Shown: piece by piece, positions 41,962 to 52,776 of the stretch
Layout: every line of letters begins with the position of its first letter
Numbering within the stretch: the first letter of the stretch is position 1
NCBI GenBank assembly: GCA_963718745.1
Contig: OY970370.1
Span: 1,922,001 to 1,986,000 of the forward strand
Origin: Fermentibacter sp963718745 [NCBI: Candidatus Fermentibacterota bacterium]
Lineage (GTDB): Bacteria > Fermentibacterota > Fermentibacteria > Fermentibacterales
DNA length: 64,000 nucleotides
Direction of reading: 5' to 3'
Made by a program: the position numbers and the translations under genes
Notes under the pieces: generated by a model
Seen by the model: the letters and a program-made list of their open reading frames with translations, nothing else
The model's database searches: none
Told to the model about the DNA's origin: nothing

Positions 41962-43340
41962 AGGGCCGCAGGAAGACATCCTTCTTCTGCTCCCAGTGCG
42001 GCAACGAGAGCCCGGTCTGGAACGGCAGGTGCCCTGCCTGCGGAGCCTGGAACACAATGGTCGAAGAGCCGGCCCATGAGGCTCAGGGGCTGAAGAGTAC
42101 GTCCCGGAGGCCGGTGGAGCCGCTCAGGGTCGGGTCGATCCCGGAAGAGACCGGCGGGAGGATCCCGACCGGGATACCTGAACTGGACAGGGTCCTGGGC
42201 GGCGGGCTCTTCAAGGGGTCGATGGCCCTCCTCGGGGGTGAGCCGGGGATCGGGAAGAGCACGCTGATGCTCCAGCTCTCGCACTTTCTGTCTCTGGCCG
42301 GCGAGACCGTCCTGTACGCCACCGCGGAGGAGTCCCCGGGGCAGATCGCAAGCCGCGCCCGCAGGATCGGGTGCTCCGAAGGAGAGGTCCTCGTCCTCCC
42401 GGTCACGCAGCTCGAGGAGATCGAGACCGCTCTGGGAACCACCGGTGCCGGCATCCTGATAGTCGATTCGATCCAGACCATCTATTCGGAAGCGCTCTCG
42501 AGCGGACCCGGATCGGTTGCGCAGGTGAGGCACTGCACTTCCGAACTGCTGCGGATGACCAAGCCGTTCGGGAAGACGAGCCTCATAGTCGGTCATGTGA
42601 CGAAGGACGGCACCCTTGCCGGTCCCAAGGTCCTCGAACACCTCGTGGACACTGTCATAAGCTTCGAGGGCGATTCGAACAGGCCTCACAGGCTCCTTCG
42701 CGCCCTCAAGAACCGGTTCGGGCCGACCAGCGAGCTGGGCGTGTTCGAGATGACGCCGCACGGACTCGCCGGGATCGCGGACGCTTCCGCCTTCTTCCTG
42801 GGCAGGAGGCTCGACGGTCTCCCGGGCAGCGTGGTCTGCACGGTCATGGAGGGGACCAGGCCGTTCCTCGTCGAGGTCCAGGCGCTGACTTCGCCGACCA
42901 GGTACGGCTTCCCCCAGCGGAGCGTGAACGGTTTCGATTCCAGGCGGCTGCCCATGCTGCTCGCGGTGCTCGAGAAGCGCTGCGGACTCGAGCTGGGAGC
43001 ACAGGATGTCTATGTAAACGTCGCCGGAGGAGCGACACTCTCCGACCCCGGGGCCGATCTGGCCATATGCCTCGCGGTCGCTTCCAGCAGGCTGGAGAGA
43101 CCGGTCCCGACGGGGCTGGCAGTCTCCGCCGAAGTCGGCCTGGGAGGCGAGCTGCGGCCCGTCTCGAGTTTCGACAGGCGCCTCAGAGAGGCCAGGACGT
43201 TGGGATTCAACCTCTTCGCCGGATGCATCGACGACTGCGGGGAGGCCACGGGAGCCCTCAGAGGGCATTCAACACTGTGCGGCTGCATGGAGGACATTCT
43301 TACCCCTCCTGGGCGCCGCGAAGGAGGTACGGGACTGTGA
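41958..43340 (+). CDS. radA: DNA repair protein RadA (Sms)
   Basis: The 460-aa protein promotes branch migration in recombination. It has the N-terminal C4 zinc motif (FFCSQCGNE...GRCPACGAW), Walker A LGGEPGIGKSTLMLQL, Walker B GILIVDSIQTIYSE, the RadA-specific KNRFGPTSELGVFEM, and the C-terminal Lon-protease-like domain (VYVNVAGGATLSDPGADLAI). The GTG start overlaps the dnaB stop (GTGA). The order radA, yacL-type, ispD, ispF matches that known from Firmicutes. Confidence 0.97.
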   Translation: MKGRRKTSFFCSQCGNESPVWNGRCPACGAWNTMVEEPAHEAQGLKSTSRRPVEPLRVGSIPEETGGRIPTGIPELDRVLGGGLFKGSMALLGGEPGIGKSTLMLQLSHFLSLAGETVLYATAEESPGQIASRARRIGCSEGEVLVLPVTQLEEIETALGTTGAGILIVDSIQTIYSEALSSGPGSVAQVRHCTSELLRMTKPFGKTSLIVGHVTKDGTLAGPKVLEHLVDTVISFEGDSNRPHRLLRALKNRFGPTSELGVFEMTPHGLAGIADASAFFLGRRLDGLPGSVVCTVMEGTRPFLVEVQALTSPTRYGFPQRSVNGFDSRRLPMLLAVLEKRCGLELGAQDVYVNVAGGATLSDPGADLAICLAVASSRLERPVPTGLAVSAEVGLGGELRPVSSFDRRLREARTLGFNLFAGCIDDCGEATGALRGHSTLCGCMEDILTPPGRREGGTGL

Positions 43341-44389
43341 AAATCGAAGGATGGGGTCCGAGGCTGCTTCTCCTGCTGGTACTCTGCATCGTCGGAGTAT
43401 CCGCATCGACCAGCGACTGGCGCATGGGCCTCCTGCTCGGCCTGGCCGTCGGTCTGGTGGCGATCTTCATCGAGACCAGATTCGTCAGACTGCCCATACT
43501 GGACGTAGTCTACACGCTGATCGGAGCCGCTGCCGGAGTCGGCCTCGGCCTGCTCGCGATGCTGCTCCTGAGGCTGGGCAACGTCAGCCTCGGCCGGAGC
43601 GGCGGAGTGGATCCGTTCCTCCTCATCCCGCTGGCGCTGGGTTATGCGTTCGCACAGGTCGCCTTCGCAAAGGTCCCCAGGGTTGCAGGGGCTCCGGGAA
43701 GGGAGACCGTGGTCCAGTCGTCCTCCAAGGGGCTCCTGGTCGACCAGGCGTCGATAATCGACGGAAGGGTCGCCGACCTGGTCCTCGTCGGGCTCCTCAC
43801 GGGGCCGTTCGTGGTGCCGGCTTCCGTCAAGACATCTCTCGAAACCCAGCTCAAATCCAAGGACATCATCCAGAGGGGAAGGGCACGGAGGGGTCTCGAG
43901 ACCCTCGAGCGCCTCGAGGAGGCAGCCGGCAAGTCCGGCGGGATAGAGTACCGGGACTTCGGGGACCCTGAAAAGGAGAACCTCCGGATCCTCGACTGGC
44001 TCAAGAGGGAAAGGGCTTCTCTCATCAGCAGCGACACGGCCCTGCTGGATACCGCTTCCCGCGAGGGGAACAAGGTGATCAGGCTCGACGAGGTCGGCGC
44101 AGCGGCAAGGTCCGTGATCCTGCCGGGCGAGAGGGTCAGGCTGAAGCCGGTCCGCAGGGGAAGGAACCAGGGCCAGGCGATCGGCTACCTGAACGACGGG
44201 ACGATGGTCGTAGTCGAGGACGGCGAGGAGTTCATAGGCAAGAGCGTGGATGCAGTTGCACACACCACCTTCCGCGCCTCGGGAGGCACGATGGTCTTCT
44301 CGAGGATCGCTCCCCAGTCGGAGGACGAGCAGCATGACATATCCGCGGATGCAGCATCCGTGGAGACCAGGGAAGATGAGCCCGACTGA
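43337..44389 (+). CDS. PIN/TRAM-domain membrane protein (YacL-like)
   Basis: The 350-aa product has four N-terminal hydrophobic segments, a PIN nuclease domain (LLVDQASIIDGRVADL, VVPASVKTSLETQL, SLISSDTALLDTA) and a C-terminal TRAM RNA-binding domain (GQAIGYLNDGTMVVVEDG, SVDAVAHTTFRASGGTMVF). The acidic Asp residues of the PIN site are present. It is a predicted membrane-bound RNase. AAGGAGG lies 9 nt before the GTG. Confidence 0.92.
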   Translation: MKIEGWGPRLLLLLVLCIVGVSASTSDWRMGLLLGLAVGLVAIFIETRFVRLPILDVVYTLIGAAAGVGLGLLAMLLLRLGNVSLGRSGGVDPFLLIPLALGYAFAQVAFAKVPRVAGAPGRETVVQSSSKGLLVDQASIIDGRVADLVLVGLLTGPFVVPASVKTSLETQLKSKDIIQRGRARRGLETLERLEEAAGKSGGIEYRDFGDPEKENLRILDWLKRERASLISSDTALLDTASREGNKVIRLDEVGAAARSVILPGERVRLKPVRRGRNQGQAIGYLNDGTMVVVEDGEEFIGKSVDAVAHTTFRASGGTMVFSRIAPQSEDEQHDISADAASVETREDEPD

Positions 44390-45521
44390 CGGAGTCCTCT
44401 GGGGCTGCATCATCGTGGCGGCCGGAAGGGGAGAACGGTTCGGCGGAGGGGTCCCCAAGCAGTTCCTCCCGCTCGGAGGCAGAACGGTTCTGGGATGGAG
44501 CCTGGAGACGGCCCTGTCCCTGGGCCGCATAGGGAAGACATGCCTTGTGCTCCCCCGGGAGAGCTCCGAAGCCCGCCCGCCTATCCATCCATCCGTCGTC
44601 TGCGCAGAGGGGGGAGCCAGGCGGAGGGATTCGGTGGAGAACGGGCTGCGTGCCCTTCCGGGCTGCACGCACATCCTCGTCCACGACGCGGCCCGCCCCA
44701 TGGCTTCGGCCGGTCTGTTCGAGAGGATCATGGATGCCTGCGAGGAGAGCGGGGCTGCGATTCCGGCCGTACCGGTCACGGACACGCTGAAGAGGGTGGC
44801 GGATGGTTCCGTGTCTGAGACGGTCGACCGCACAGGGATCTGGAGGAGCCAGACCCCGCAGGGGTTCGAGAGGGGCATGCTGGAGCGGATACTCGAGAGT
44901 CCCGGCGACTTCACGGACGAGTCCCAGGCGGCTGAAGCCGCAGGCTTCGCAGTGAGGTGCGTCGAAGGAGAGGAGACCAACATCAAGCTCACCACGCCGG
45001 TCGATCTGGAACTCCTGTCGTCTCTCGCAGGCGCTCCGGAGACCAGGTCCGGCCTCGGACTCGACTTCCATCCGTTCGTGGAGGACCGCCCGCTGTTCCT
45101 GTGCGGTTGCAGGCTCTCCGAGACGGGCGGGCTCCTCGGTCACTCCGACGGCGACGCGGCCCTGCACGCGGTCATGGATGCCCTGCTGTCGGCCGCGAGG
45201 CTCGGAGACATAGGCACCCTATATCCACCTTCGGATCCCTCGCTGGCCGGTGCAGACAGCTCCATCCTCCTCGAAGGCGTGCTGAAGGAGGTCGTCCGAT
45301 CCGGGTGGACGGTCAGGTCGCTCGATCTCACCCTGGTCGGGGAGCGGCCGAGGATATCCCCTCTGCGCCAGGTGCTCAGGGAGAGGCTGTCCAACCTCCT
45401 CTGCGTGCCTGTCGACGCCGTATGGGTGAAGGGGACCACGGCCAATACGCTCGGCGCGCTGGGCCGTGGCGAGGGCCTCTGCGCGCTGGCAGCCGTGGAA
45501 CTGTCGAGGATGCCGCGTTGA
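44376..45521 (+). CDS. ispDF: Bifunctional MEP cytidylyltransferase / MECDP synthase
   Basis: The 381-aa enzyme covers two steps of the MEP isoprenoid pathway. The IspD half (1-225) has IIVAAGRGERFGGGVPKQFL, LVHDAARP, TDTLK, RSQTPQGF and TNIKLTTPVDLELL. The IspF half has GLGLDFHPF (zinc Asp and His), GCRLSETGGLLGHSDGDAAL, GDIGTLYPPSDP and GTTANTLGALGRGEGLCALA. The ATG overlaps the upstream stop by 14 bp. The fused form is known in alpha- and epsilonproteobacteria and other lineages. Confidence 0.96.
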   Translation: MSPTDGVLWGCIIVAAGRGERFGGGVPKQFLPLGGRTVLGWSLETALSLGRIGKTCLVLPRESSEARPPIHPSVVCAEGGARRRDSVENGLRALPGCTHILVHDAARPMASAGLFERIMDACEESGAAIPAVPVTDTLKRVADGSVSETVDRTGIWRSQTPQGFERGMLERILESPGDFTDESQAAEAAGFAVRCVEGEETNIKLTTPVDLELLSSLAGAPETRSGLGLDFHPFVEDRPLFLCGCRLSETGGLLGHSDGDAALHAVMDALLSAARLGDIGTLYPPSDPSLAGADSSILLEGVLKEVVRSGWTVRSLDLTLVGERPRISPLRQVLRERLSNLLCVPVDAVWVKGTTANTLGALGRGEGLCALAAVELSRMPR

Positions 45522-46141
45522 TTTCCTGGGTCCTGGCATGGCTCCAGGCCAACCAGCCCGGAGCGTGGGTCTTCCCTGCGATGGGAGCCGTGGCGTTCGT
45601 GGAGACGATCTTCCCGCCCTTCCCCGGAGACGTTCTCTTCGTCGTCCTATCCGGATGGGCGGCCGGTTCGATGGCTTCCGTCGATCCTTTCGTGGTACCT
45701 GCATTGTGCGGTTTTTCAGGATGTTTTGCCGCATCGGTGATACTGATACTCGCGGGTGCCAGGCTCGGGCGCGGGAGGGTGAGGGCCTTCCTGGAAGCGA
45801 AGGTGGGCGCAGGCAGGCTCGAGAGGACCGAGCGCCTCGTTTCGAGGAGATCCGCGCTGATACTCGTCGTGAGCAGGTTCATGCCCGGTATCCGCTCCCT
45901 CCTGGTCCTCGTAGCGGGCTATTCGGGGGTCGGTGCCGGCCGGGCCGCTTTCTTCGGCGGTCTCAGCGCTCTGCTGTGGTATCTCCTGCTGTCTTTCGCG
46001 GGAGTCGAACTCGGCTACAATCTACAGGTCCTCGAAAGGCTGATGAGCCGGTACGAGATCATGGTCTGGGCCGCATTCGCCGCCATTGCTGCGGCGTGGG
46101 CCGCGAAGAGGGCTCTTGGTCGCAGGAGGTTGGCAGGATGA
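45518..46141 (+). CDS. DedA family membrane protein
   Basis: The 207-aa product has the DedA features FVETIFPPFPGDVLFVVLSGW, LILAGARLGRGRVRAFLEAK, VVSRFMPGIRSLLVLVAGYS and four to five hydrophobic segments. DedA proteins are lipid carriers or scramblases, such as undecaprenyl-phosphate translocases. The TTG start overlaps the ispDF stop (TTGA). Next to isoprenoid synthesis, a role in undecaprenyl-phosphate recycling is plausible but inferred. Confidence 0.93.
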   Translation: MISWVLAWLQANQPGAWVFPAMGAVAFVETIFPPFPGDVLFVVLSGWAAGSMASVDPFVVPALCGFSGCFAASVILILAGARLGRGRVRAFLEAKVGAGRLERTERLVSRRSALILVVSRFMPGIRSLLVLVAGYSGVGAGRAAFFGGLSALLWYLLLSFAGVELGYNLQVLERLMSRYEIMVWAAFAAIAAAWAAKRALGRRRLAG

Positions 46142-47559
46142 GGATCATTCACGTATCCGCCGAGGTGCACCCCTTCGCGATGACCGGCGGCCTTGCCAGC
46201 GTGGCCTCGTCCCTGCCGTGCGCCCTGCATGACGAGGGGCACGAAGTGATGGTGCTGACCCCCCTGCACAGCCAGGACGGGGTCGACCTCGAGTGGCTGG
46301 ACGGACCGATGAGGACGCCGGACGGAATCGAGTTCGGCCTCGGGAGGAGCGTCATCCCGGGGACGGACTGCCCGGTCTTCTTCGTGGCGAGCAACGAGTA
46401 CTTCAACAGGCCCGGCCTCTACGGCCCGTCGGAGTCGGAAGCCTGGCCCGACAACGCGGCGCGGTTCGCCTTCTTCTGCAGGGCCTCGCTGGAGGCCGCC
46501 TCCAGGCTGGGCGGATGCGATGTGATGCACTGCCATGACTGGCATTCCGGGCTGATCCCGGTCATCAGCAGACTCGAGAACGGCCCTCCCACAGTCTTCA
46601 CCATCCACAACCTCGCGTTCCAGGGGACATTCCCCGCGGATCAGTTCCGGGTGACCGGGCTGCCAGCCCCGCTGTTCGGGCTCGACGGACTCGAGTACCA
46701 TGGCGGGTTCAGCTTCATGAAGGGCGGCATACTGTTCGGCGACCAGATAACGACGGTGAGCCCTACCTACGCCCGGGAGATCACCACACCCGACGGCGGT
46801 CAGGGCATGGAGGGCCTCCTGCTGGAGAGACAGACCCGGGGAGACCTCTGCGGGATACTGAACGGGATAGACTATGAGCTGTGGGGACCGGAGGACGATC
46901 CTGCGATCGCCTCCTGGTACACGGCGGACAGCCTCAGGAAACGCGCGGCCTGCAGGAGCGCGCTCGTCGAGCGCTGCGGCCTGTCTCTCCCGGAGGGCGC
47001 GCTGCTCGCCGGAGTGGTTTCCCGCCTGACCTGGCAGAAGGGCCTGGACCTGGTCCTCCCCGCTCTGGAGAGGCTCCTCGCAGAGGGCAGGCTCGCACTG
47101 GCGATCCTGGGTACCGGCGAACCATGGATCGAGGGTCCGCTGGCTTCGGCCTCCTGGAGGTTCCCGGGGAGGGTCTTCTTCCTGAGGGAGTACGACGGCG
47201 ATATGTCGAGGAGGATCTATTCCGGATGCGACATCTTCCTGATGCCCAGCAGGTTCGAGCCGTGCGGCCTGTCCCAGATGATCGCGATGAGGTACGGCGC
47301 CCTCCCCGTGGTCCGCAGGACCGGCGGTCTCGCCGACACGGTGCGGGATGTCGAGGACGGCGGATGCGGGTTCGTCTTCGACGATGCCGAGCCCGAGACG
47401 TTGAGAGCCGTGGTCAGGAGGGCCGCCGCGGCCGCCAGGGACACGAGGACCTGGAGGACGTGGCAGCGTTCGGCGATGAGGACCGACTGCTCATGGAAGG
47501 CCCGGGTCCCCGAATACGAGGCCGTCTACCGGCGGGCTTCCGGCAGGGGCCGCGCTTGA
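46138..47559 (+). CDS. glgA: Glycogen/starch synthase (GT5) with altered KTGGL motif
   Basis: The 473-aa product has the GT5 layout: HVSAEVHPFAMTGGLASVAS at the start, CHDWHSGLIP, FTIHNLAFQGTFP, TTVSPTYAREI, LNGIDYELWGPEDD, GVVSRLTWQKGLDLVLPALE, MPSRFEPCGLSQMIAMRYG and VRRTGGLADTV. The conserved Lys of KTGGL (position 15 in E. coli GlgA, contacting ADP-glucose) is Met here, exactly at residue 15. The second TGGL motif is intact. It may use another donor or be slow. The ATG overlaps the dedA stop (ATGA). Confidence 0.92.
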   Translation: MRIIHVSAEVHPFAMTGGLASVASSLPCALHDEGHEVMVLTPLHSQDGVDLEWLDGPMRTPDGIEFGLGRSVIPGTDCPVFFVASNEYFNRPGLYGPSESEAWPDNAARFAFFCRASLEAASRLGGCDVMHCHDWHSGLIPVISRLENGPPTVFTIHNLAFQGTFPADQFRVTGLPAPLFGLDGLEYHGGFSFMKGGILFGDQITTVSPTYAREITTPDGGQGMEGLLLERQTRGDLCGILNGIDYELWGPEDDPAIASWYTADSLRKRAACRSALVERCGLSLPEGALLAGVVSRLTWQKGLDLVLPALERLLAEGRLALAILGTGEPWIEGPLASASWRFPGRVFFLREYDGDMSRRIYSGCDIFLMPSRFEPCGLSQMIAMRYGALPVVRRTGGLADTVRDVEDGGCGFVFDDAEPETLRAVVRRAAAAARDTRTWRTWQRSAMRTDCSWKARVPEYEAVYRRASGRGRA

Positions 47560-48281
47560 GGCGCCTCCTCGCCGGGGCTCTTGCTCCATTGACGCAGTTC
47601 GTACGGCCGTCCGGCGCCTACCGGCTCCTTTCGGATCCTGGAGCCGCACCCGCCGCCATCATTTCTTCCTGTCTGCTGACAGTGCTCGTCTTCACCGCGC
47701 CTCTGCTGCTCCTCGACCTGGACTCCGCTTCGGGCGAACTCGGCGAGAGCATCAGGGAGCAGGCCGTCATGAACGGGATGTCTCCGGCGGATGCGGACAG
47801 CGCTGCCGTCTCCGGTGTGGAGTCGGCCCGCGGACAGGTCCTTGCCCTGCCGGGAGCCATGATGCTCGAGCGCGGCGTGATGGTTCTGCTCGCCGCTGCA
47901 TCCGCCTTTGCGGTCTACCGCGCAGCGGGTTTCCGTGACGGCTTTGCCGTGCACCTGCGGACGGCCGTCCTGTCCCAGGCGGGTTTTGCACTGGTGTGGG
48001 GGGGGATGCTGGCGCTGGAATCATCGATGCCCTCTTCGGCCTTCTTCTCCCGACCGGAACTCCTGCTGGGCGATCCCGGGTCCGAGCCGGGCAGGATGTT
48101 CGTCTTTTCATGGCTCTTCCTGTCCGGATGTAACCCGGCGGCTCTCGTCTCCGTCATTCTCTGGGGTCTGGGAATAGCCGCCTCCACGGACAGGAAGGCG
48201 GGGAACGGACTTTCGACGGCTTTCGGGATCTACCTCGTGAGCCTCTTCCTGTTTGCCATGCCGGTCTTCCTCGGTAGTTGA
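47556..48281 (+). CDS. Yip1-like multi-pass membrane protein
   Basis: The 241-aa product starts at a TTG overlapping the glgA stop. It begins LAPLTQFVRPSGAYRLLSDP, as Yip1-domain proteins do (short cytoplasmic segment, then P-rich turn), and has about five hydrophobic segments separated by a soluble loop (residues 55-105). Function unknown. It closes the long housekeeping run that starts at yicC. Confidence 0.6.
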   Translation: MRRLLAGALAPLTQFVRPSGAYRLLSDPGAAPAAIISSCLLTVLVFTAPLLLLDLDSASGELGESIREQAVMNGMSPADADSAAVSGVESARGQVLALPGAMMLERGVMVLLAAASAFAVYRAAGFRDGFAVHLRTAVLSQAGFALVWGGMLALESSMPSSAFFSRPELLLGDPGSEPGRMFVFSWLFLSGCNPAALVSVILWGLGIAASTDRKAGNGLSTAFGIYLVSLFLFAMPVFLGS

Positions 48282-48303
48282 GGGCGGGGGGAACCCTGGA
48301 GAG

Positions 48304-48319
48304 CGTTACGAATCGTTAC
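48304..48319 (+). repeat. 10-bp-spaced direct repeat CGTTAC
   Basis: CGTTAC occurs at 48304-48309 and 48314-48319, one helical turn apart, in the 159-bp gap before the exporter operon. This is a plausible activator or repressor site. I did not find a convincing promoter pair next to it. Confidence 0.35.
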
Positions 48320-48440
48320 ATTGCAGAAATGAAGGAAACATCGGGGTTTTGCATGTAGAAGCGGACAGTTCGCGCAGGACGGTTTCGGGAGACAGGCAAT
48401 CACCCATGCCGTATGCGCGGAATCCATCATTGGAGGATTG

Positions 48441-49724
48441 ATGAACCAGATCGCCCTCGTGTTCGTCCTGGCCGGAGCCGCTTTCGGCAGGCCGGTCGAC
48501 CTGTCCGGATGGGTCTCGACGGCTCTGGGAAGCTCCCCGGAGATGGTCCGGGCCGAGGCGGGGCTCGAGCAGGCCGATGCAGCGTACTCCACAACCAGAT
48601 CGGTCCTGCTCCCCCAGCTCACATTCAACGCGAGCGCCGGCCATTCATGGTCCTCGATGCAGGTCGAGCCCTACGGATCCGTCGAGACGGACGCCGAGAG
48701 CTACTCGGCCGGACTGACGCTCAGCCAGGAGCTCCTGGGCTCCGGAGGCTCGGACTGGCTCTCCCTGCGCTCGGCCTCCCTCGGCCGGGAGGAGGCCGGA
48801 TACCGGAACTCGGAGACTCTCCTCTCCCTCCAGCAGTCCATCGCCAGGGCCTATTACGGCGCAGTCGAGGCCATGGAGCTGGTCGGCGCCTCCGAGGCCT
48901 CCCTGGAACGCAGCAGCACCCTCCTCCGGAGGATGGAGCTCCTCTACGACCTCGGCGCGGCACGGGAGCTGGAACTTCTCCAGGCCAGGATGCAGGAGTC
49001 ATCCGACAGGCTGGCCCTCCTGCGGAACGAGCAGGCGCTGTCCCAGTCCCTCACCGAACTCAGGAGGGCGGCGGGCGTCAGCGGAGACACCACCATGACG
49101 GTGGACACCTCCGCAGTTCTCAGGCCGCTCTCCAGAGAGTCCATCCTTGACCTGCCCTCGGACTTTTCTCTCAACCCCGCCCTGAGGTCCGCCCTGCTGG
49201 CCAGGGAATCCGCCGAACTGGACCTCCGCGCTTCGAGGCGCCAGTACTGGCCCTCGCTGGGTGCAAGCGCCTCGTGGAACTGGAGCGACGACCGATTCGA
49301 GCCCGAAGATGCGCATCTCAACGACACCTGGATAGTCAGGGTGAGCCTCTCGGTGCCGATCTTCGACGGATGGCTCAGGGAGGGCAGGATCCAGTCCGCT
49401 GGCGCGAGTCTCCTCTCCGCCGAGGCTTCGGCCAGATCAGCCCAGGACAACACGGCCTCCGCCGTCCAGGCGTCGTTTGACGCCCTGCTGGCCTCGGCCG
49501 ACAATCTCGCCCTCGCGGAGATGTCCCTCGAATACGCGACTAGAAGGATGGAACTTTCGCAGCTAAGCTACGAACTCGGCGATCTGGGCGTGACAGACCT
49601 CCTGGAGGCCCAGGCAGCGCTGTCGGAGGCTGAGGCCGGGCTCGTGTCGGCCCGCACCGCAAGCCTCGTCGCCGAGGTTGACTACTGGGTGCTCCTGGGT
49701 AGAAGCCCCAGACTGGGAGAGTAG
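48441..49724 (+). CDS. TolC-like outer membrane efflux protein
   Basis: The 427-aa product has a signal peptide and the two repeated halves of the TolC family: long helices (LEQADAAYSTTRSVLLPQLT; ALLARESAELDLRASRRQYW) separated by strands (ESYSAGLTLSQELL; TWIVRVSLSVPIFDGWLREG). The ATG at 48441 follows GGAGG. It would form the outer-membrane channel of the exporter encoded by the next four genes. Confidence 0.92.
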   Translation: MNQIALVFVLAGAAFGRPVDLSGWVSTALGSSPEMVRAEAGLEQADAAYSTTRSVLLPQLTFNASAGHSWSSMQVEPYGSVETDAESYSAGLTLSQELLGSGGSDWLSLRSASLGREEAGYRNSETLLSLQQSIARAYYGAVEAMELVGASEASLERSSTLLRRMELLYDLGAARELELLQARMQESSDRLALLRNEQALSQSLTELRRAAGVSGDTTMTVDTSAVLRPLSRESILDLPSDFSLNPALRSALLARESAELDLRASRRQYWPSLGASASWNWSDDRFEPEDAHLNDTWIVRVSLSVPIFDGWLREGRIQSAGASLLSAEASARSAQDNTASAVQASFDALLASADNLALAEMSLEYATRRMELSQLSYELGDLGVTDLLEAQAALSEAEAGLVSARTASLVAEVDYWVLLGRSPRLGE

Positions 49725-49725
49725 A

Positions 49726-50886
49726 GTGGCATCGAGAAGGAAGAAGACTCTCTGGATCATCGCCGGTGTGATCCTGGTCCTCGTGCTCGTCCCGGTTCTT
49801 AGCAGACCCCGGGCGGGCGGTACCCAGGTGATGGCGGCCGTAGCCGCAAGCGGAGGCCTCGAGGAGAGGGCGAGCGGCAGCGGGTGGCTCGAGGGCGTGG
49901 CCAGGGTCGAGATCAGCGCAGAGCAGATGGGGATCATCGACAGCATCTACGTCGAAGAGGGCGATACGGTGTCCGTCGGGCAGGTCCTCCTCACCCTCGA
50001 CCAGAACAGCGCCATGACGTCGATGAACGATGCGGGCGCCGCCGCCTACTCCGCGGGGATAGCCCGCGACCAGGCGGCGAGGAACTACGACAGGATGCTC
50101 GCCCTGGGAGAGGCCGGCCTGGCGAGCGAAGAGGAGATCCAGCAGGCCCTGGAGGCAAGGCAGAGCGCCCATGCGATGCTGCTCCGCGCCTGGGCCGCCC
50201 AGGCGGGTGCGATGGAGACCATGGAGAAGACGACCTACGCCTCCCCGATCGACGGTGTAGTCACGGCACTCAATGTCGAAGAGGGCGAGATGGCGGTCGT
50301 GGGGACCATGAACAATCCCGGGACGGTCCTGTTGAAGATCGAGGACATGTCCAGGTTCCTGGTCCGCGTGACGATGGTCGAGAGCGAAGTGGTCAGCGTG
50401 GGTTCCGGGATGCCCGCCGAGGTGACCCTCGATGCCCTGCAGGATACCGTTTTCGTCGGCAGCGTCCGCAGCGTCGGGCTCGCCGCCATGAACGAGACCG
50501 CCGTGATGGCCGGCGAGGTCGCCGAATACGAGGTGACGGTCGAGCTGGACAACTCCGACCCGAGGCTCCGGTCCGGCATGTCGGCATCCGTGGACATAAT
50601 CACAAGCAGCGTCAGCGACTGCGTCTCCGTCCCCGTCCAGTGCGTCGTGCCGAGGCCCGATCCTGCGGACAGCACGCACACCATGGACGCGGTCCTCCGG
50701 ATCTCCGGCGGGACCGTCGAGATCGTCCGGGTCGAGACAGGCATCTCGGGGGCGATGGACATAGAGGTAACAGGAATCTCAGTCGGTGACAGCGTCGTCT
50801 CCGGACCGGTCGAGGCGCTTCGCGACCTGGAGGATGGCGAGAGGGTAAGGATGGAAGACCAGGGTGACAGACGCCGCCGTAGTTGA
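49726..50886 (+). CDS. Periplasmic adaptor (membrane fusion protein, MacA/HlyD family)
   Basis: The 386-aa product has one N-terminal membrane segment, a split lipoyl domain (IDSIYVEEGDTVSVGQVLLTL and YASPIDGVVTALNVEEGEMA), a helical hairpin between them (about 100-155), and beta-barrel and membrane-proximal domains. It links the inner-membrane ABC part to the TolC-like channel. The GTG at 49726 has GGGAGAG upstream. Confidence 0.93.
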   Translation: MASRRKKTLWIIAGVILVLVLVPVLSRPRAGGTQVMAAVAASGGLEERASGSGWLEGVARVEISAEQMGIIDSIYVEEGDTVSVGQVLLTLDQNSAMTSMNDAGAAAYSAGIARDQAARNYDRMLALGEAGLASEEEIQQALEARQSAHAMLLRAWAAQAGAMETMEKTTYASPIDGVVTALNVEEGEMAVVGTMNNPGTVLLKIEDMSRFLVRVTMVESEVVSVGSGMPAEVTLDALQDTVFVGSVRSVGLAAMNETAVMAGEVAEYEVTVELDNSDPRLRSGMSASVDIITSSVSDCVSVPVQCVVPRPDPADSTHTMDAVLRISGGTVEIVRVETGISGAMDIEVTGISVGDSVVSGPVEALRDLEDGERVRMEDQGDRRRRS

Positions 50887-51549
50887 CGCAAGGGAGATCC
50901 GGAAGTCCTACCGGATGGGAGAGGTCACCGTCGAGGCCCTCCGGGGTGTGGACGTGAGGATCGAGCCCGGCGAGTTCACATGCCTGATGGGAGCCTCCGG
51001 GTCAGGCAAGAGCACACTGCTCAACATACTGGGCTGCCTCGACAGGCCGTCGTCGGGTTCGTTCAGCCTCCTGGGGCGCCAGGTGGAATCGATGGATGAC
51101 GGAGAGCTCGCCTCAGTCCGCAACAGGTTCATAGGGTTCGTCTTCCAGACCTTCAACCTGCTCCCCAGATCATCCGCTCTGCAGAACGTCGAACTTCCGC
51201 TGGTCTATGCACGGGTTCCCTCCCGCGAGAGGCACGACCGGGCGATGGCGGTCCTCGCGAAGGTCGGCCTGGAGTCGCGCGCCGGCCACAGGCCCAACCA
51301 GCTCTCCGGAGGGGAGCGGCAACGGGTGGCGATCGCCAGGGCGCTGGTGACGAAGCCGGCCCTGCTCCTGGCCGACGAGCCTACCGGAAACCTGGACAGC
51401 AGGACGGGTCGGGTCATCATGGAGATGTTCCACAGCATACACTCGGAGGGCAACACGATCCTGCTCGTGACACACGACGCGGACATCGCCCTGGAAGCCG
51501 GCCGCGTCGTCCGGATCAAGGACGGTCTGGTGGAAAGCGACACGAGACG

Positions 51550-51553
<4 letters not shown>
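50864..51553 (+). CDS. ABC transporter ATP-binding protein (MacB/LolD type)
   Basis: The 229-aa ATPase has Walker A GASGSGKSTLLNILGCLDRP, Q-loop FVFQTFNLLPRSSALQNVEL, signature LSGGERQRVAIARAL, Walker B LLLADEPTGNLDSRTG and H-loop LLVTHD. It is the free-standing ATPase of a MacB-type (type VII) mechanotransmission exporter. The GTG start lies 23 bp inside the adaptor gene. Confidence 0.96.
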
Positions 51554-52768
<1,215 letters not shown>

Positions 52769-52776
<8 letters not shown>

